9,117 bases of DNA from Candidatus Glassbacteria bacterium RIFCSPLOWO2_12_FULL_58_11. GTDB taxonomy: Bacteria; Gemmatimonadota; Glassbacteria; GWA2-58-10. This document shows, piece after piece, positions 7,058 through 9,117 of this stretch. The position numbers and the translations under genes are program-made. Every line of letters starts with the position of its first letter. Position 1 is the first letter of the stretch. Location: assembly GCA_001780825.1 (NCBI GenBank), contig MFIX01000077.1, positions 2,095-11,211 of the forward strand, read 5' to 3'. The notes under the pieces were generated by a model that saw only the letters and a list, made by a program, of their open reading frames with translations, was not told where the DNA came from and did not search any database.

Positions 7058-8401
7058 ATGCAGCGTTTTGCCGCTCCTCGCAGCCTGGGCATTTTTACCT
7101 TTACATTGTTCTGCTCACTGATCCCCGTCGCCGGTGCCTCGGCCCGTACTTTTTACCTGTCGCCCTCGGGCGATGACAGAGCTCCTGAGGCCAGCGGAGC
7201 GACATTCCAGACCCTGAACGGTGCGATCCCGCATCTGTGGGGCGGGGACACCCTGATCATTAAAAGCGGGAACTTTGCGGGAGGCGTTCATATCCGCCGG
7301 GGCTGCTCGCCGGAGGCTCCGCTGGTGATCAAGGCGGAGGGGCCTTACTCGGTGATCCGGGGCAGCGGCGAGGACCAGGACGCCTTTACGCTGAACGACT
7401 GTTATAATGTCATCCTCGACGGCCTTAACGTGACCGAGGCCAGGCGCGGCGGGATCGTGCTGAGTCACTGCAAGTATGTTACCGTGCGCAACTGCACCAG
7501 CTTCAACAACGGCAAGTGGGGGATGTTCACCGACCACAGCTCGGATTTTACCCTGGAAGGCAATGAGTGTTACGGTTCCTGGCGCGAGCACGGGATCTAT
7601 CACTCGAACAGCGGCGACAGCTTCATTATCCGCAACAATGTTCTGCACCACAACTCCGGCTGCGGCATCCATGTCAACGGCGACCCGGAGTACGGCGGCG
7701 ATGGAGTGATCTCCCGCGGCATAATCGAAGGTAATATCTGTTACCGGAACGGCCGGCCGCTAGGAGGGGCGGGGATCAACATGACCCATGTCCAGGATGT
7801 CATCGTGCGCAACAACCTGCTTTACGACAACTATGCCGGCGGCATCACATTCTATCAGGACACCGGCACTTTCGCCCAGGGCTCCAAGCGCGCGCTGATC
7901 GTGAACAACACCGTGTTTTATCTTCACGGAGAGGGCCGCACGGGCGTTAATATCATGACCAGCAGCGAAAAGGTGCTGATCTGCAACAATATTTTTGTCT
8001 CCGGCGGCGGCCGTGGAACCATTGAGGTCAACTCGGAGCATCTGCCGAGCATTATCAGCGATAATAATGTTATCTGGGGGATCGACACCACGCAAATCGT
8101 GGAACGGATCGGCGAGCGCCGGATCAGCCTGGGAGAGTGGCGGAAAATGTCCGGTAATGATCTGCATACCGAGTACGCGGACCCGCTATTCACCAATGCG
8201 ACGGCCGCGGATTTCCACCTGCGCCAGGGCTCGCCTGCCGTGGGACGCGGTATGCCGCTGGAAGAGGTGCGCCGCACGCTCTCGCGGCTCGGCGGTTTTG
8301 ACTGGGTGCTGGAGCAGCTGGGCCGGCTGCCGGATACGGACCTCTCCGGTAAACCAAGAAACTCCGGCAAAATCCGCGGCGCCGGTGCTTATGGGAACTG
8401 A
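7058..8401 (+). CDS. Exported right-handed parallel beta-helix protein
   Basis: A 447-residue secreted protein. The signal peptide is about residues 1-29 (MQRFAAPRSL, a hydrophobic core, then VAGASA). It starts directly with FYLSPSGDD, then AIPHLWGGDTLIIKSGNF, a DUF1565-like opening without the fibronectin-like domain of its divergent neighbour. Beta-helix coils follow from about 90 to 340, with repeated asparagine-rich turns: YVTVRNCTSFNNGKWGMFTD, FTLEGNECYGSWREHGIYHS, FIIRNNVLHHNSGCGIHVNG, VIVRNNLLYDNYAGGITF, LIVNNTVFY and LICNNIFV. The C-terminal part (about 369-447) has YADPLFTNATAADFHL, then GSPAVGRG and DLSGKPRN with GAGAYGN, a usual ending of this family. The general role is polysaccharide binding or cleavage outside the cytoplasm; a lyase or epimerase activity is possible but no active site is identified. 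A GH3 gene follows 158 bp downstream on the same strand and may be co-transcribed, as no clear terminator or promoter separates them. Confidence 0.9.
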   Translation: MQRFAAPRSLGIFTFTLFCSLIPVAGASARTFYLSPSGDDRAPEASGATFQTLNGAIPHLWGGDTLIIKSGNFAGGVHIRRGCSPEAPLVIKAEGPYSVIRGSGEDQDAFTLNDCYNVILDGLNVTEARRGGIVLSHCKYVTVRNCTSFNNGKWGMFTDHSSDFTLEGNECYGSWREHGIYHSNSGDSFIIRNNVLHHNSGCGIHVNGDPEYGGDGVISRGIIEGNICYRNGRPLGGAGINMTHVQDVIVRNNLLYDNYAGGITFYQDTGTFAQGSKRALIVNNTVFYLHGEGRTGVNIMTSSEKVLICNNIFVSGGGRGTIEVNSEHLPSIISDNNVIWGIDTTQIVERIGERRISLGEWRKMSGNDLHTEYADPLFTNATAADFHLRQGSPAVGRGMPLEEVRRTLSRLGGFDWVLEQLGRLPDTDLSGKPRNSGKIRGAGAYGN

Positions 8402-8499
8402 GCGGAGATTATCACGGACAATTTTTGAGCGGAAAAATAGCTTTAGTTTGATAGCTCCAGCCAGCCTGGTTTCCGACTGAAATGCACATTTCTACAGGG

Positions 8500-8525
8500 C
8501 GCAGAGCTCCGGCCGGAGCTTTGCG
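8500..8525 (+). other. Long hairpin in the leader of the GH3 gene
   Basis: The core AGCTCCGG / CCGGAGCT (8505-8520) is a perfect 16-bp palindrome, and the arms extend outward through one G-T wobble to CGCA (8500-8503) and TGCG (8522-8525). As RNA this folds as an 11-bp stem with a GGCC loop. No T-run follows on either strand, so a plain intrinsic terminator is unlikely; an operator, an RNA-processing or stabilising element, or an attenuator-like structure are alternatives. It ends 19 nt before the GH3 ribosome binding site. Confidence 0.6.
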
Positions 8526-8544
8526 GATTCCAGCGCGGCCAAAT

Positions 8545-8550
8545 GGAGGA
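8545..8550 (+). promoter_or_regulatory. Ribosome binding site for the full-length GH3 protein
   Basis: GGAGGA lies 9 nt before the ATG at 8560. It supports the start that includes the export signal. Confidence 0.65.
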
Positions 8551-8559
8551 TCGCGAACG

Positions 8560-9117
8560 ATGGACAGTCTGTTTTCCTTTCGGAAAAAGCTAATGCTGGT
8601 TCTCGGTTTTTCAGTCATCTTTACGGGTCAATGTGGCAAGCAGGAGGAGAAAATGTCCTATCTCGATCCATCCCTCCCCCTGGAGCAGCGGGTGGTGGAC
8701 CTAGTGGGCCGGATGACCCTCGAGGAGAAAATCAGCCAGATGGGGCATACGGCTCCGGCAATCGAGCGCCTGCTGATCCCGGAATACAACTGGTGGAACG
8801 AGGCACTTCACGGCGTGGCGCGGGCCGGTATCGCCACGGTATTTCCGCAGGCCATCGGTCTGGCCGCCACCTGGAATACCGAGCTTATGGGCCGGGTGGC
8901 CACGGTCATCTCGGATGAGGGCCGGGCCAAGCACCACGAGGCCGCGAGAAGAGGAGACCGCAGGATCTATCGCGGGCTGACTTTCTGGTCGCCCAATATC
9001 AATATTTTCCGCGATCCGCGCTGGGGCCGGGGTATGGAGACTTACGGCGAGGACCCCTACCTGACCGGCCGGATGGGCGTGGCCTTTGTCAAGGGCCTGC
9101 AGGGGGATGACCCGAAG
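8560..9117 (+). CDS. Glycoside hydrolase family 3, beta-xylosidase/beta-glucosidase type (3' end outside window)
   Basis: Retaining exo-acting glycosidase that removes sugars from the non-reducing end of oligosaccharides. Only the first 186 codons are present; the catalytic Asp (SDW/TDW region), the acid/base and the C-terminal domains lie beyond the edge. Residues 1-25 form an export signal (RKK, then LMLVLGFSVIFTGQC); Cys25 could be lipidated, but Gln at -1 is a poor lipobox. The GH3 N-terminal domain follows: LEQRVVDLVGRMTLEEKISQM (41-61, first part of the barrel domain), YNWWNEALHGVA (76-87), FPQAIGLAATWN (95-106), FWSPNINIFRDPRWGRGMET (142-161) and YGEDPYLTG (162-170). The YNWWNEALHGV form is typical of the beta-xylosidase / alpha-arabinofuranosidase side of GH3, though specificity cannot be fixed from this fragment. 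The start at 8560 has GGAGGA upstream; an in-frame ATG at 8653 also has a strong ribosome binding site. Confidence 0.93.
   Translation, partial: MDSLFSFRKKLMLVLGFSVIFTGQCGKQEEKMSYLDPSLPLEQRVVDLVGRMTLEEKISQMGHTAPAIERLLIPEYNWWNEALHGVARAGIATVFPQAIGLAATWNTELMGRVATVISDEGRAKHHEAARRGDRRIYRGLTFWSPNINIFRDPRWGRGMETYGEDPYLTGRMGVAFVKGLQGDDPK
8642..8647 (+). promoter_or_regulatory. Internal ribosome binding site in the GH3 gene
   Basis: AGGAGG lies 5 nt before an in-frame ATG at 8653 (Met32 of the long form). Use of this start would give a GH3 protein without its export signal. The purine run may simply encode the QEEK linker after the signal peptide, so its role is uncertain. Confidence 0.3.

Noticed and set aside
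7115..7672. A 185-codon minus-strand open frame under the plus-strand beta-helix gene
   Set aside because: It is antisense to the signal peptide and beta-helix coils of the real gene and has no recognisable motif.
8421..8438. ATTTTT / AAAAAT inverted repeat after the plus-strand beta-helix gene as a terminator
   Set aside because: The stem is made only of A-T pairs and is not followed by a T-run, so it should not halt transcription by itself.

Overview
The window carries six protein-coding genes. Two run off the edges (the amidase at the left, the GH3 glycosidase at the right). I see no tRNA, rRNA, CRISPR array, insertion sequence or phage gene. Five of the six products carry export signals and look like enzymes or carbohydrate-binding/processing proteins of the cell envelope. 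The sixth is a cytoplasmic HDOD-type signalling protein. The DNA is GC-rich in the five exported-protein genes and visibly less so in the HDOD gene and its leader. Two possible lipoprotein signals, a Tat-like signal, secreted parallel beta-helix proteins and a xylosidase-type GH3 enzyme suggest a Gram-negative, polysaccharide-degrading bacterium. An uncultured lineage of the FCB or PVC superphyla (for example Latescibacteria- or Glassbacteria-like) would fit. That placement is inference from protein style only and is low confidence.

Layout. Positions 1-1368 (minus): 456 codons of an amidase-signature-family hydrolase with a Tat-like lipoprotein signal, no stop inside the window. Positions 1437-3473 (minus): a 678-residue exported esterase with two alpha/beta-hydrolase domains, the second lacking its nucleophile. 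These two genes are 68 bp apart, co-directional and probably one operon. Positions 3474-3771: an AT-rich divergent intergenic region. Positions 3772-4716 (plus): the HDOD protein, convergent with the next gene, with a strong hairpin over its stop codon. Positions 4812-6827 (minus): an exported protein with a fibronectin-III-like domain and a right-handed parallel beta-helix. Positions 6828-7057: a second divergent region with recognisable promoters on both strands and two palindromes around the minus-strand -35 box. Positions 7058-8401 (plus): a second exported beta-helix protein. Positions 8560-9117 (plus): the N-terminal 186 codons of a GH3 glycosidase, preceded by a nearly perfect 26-nt hairpin.

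How the genes may work together (inference): the beta-helix proteins and the GH3 enzyme would attack a polysaccharide outside the cytoplasm, the esterase would remove acyl or methyl groups, and the amidase would hydrolyse an amide on the substrate or a breakdown product. No SusC/SusD pair, sigma/anti-sigma pair or sugar transporter is visible, so if this is a polysaccharide-utilisation locus it is not a classical Bacteroidetes one as far as this window shows. The HDOD gene is the only regulator-like gene, and its link to the enzymes is by position only.
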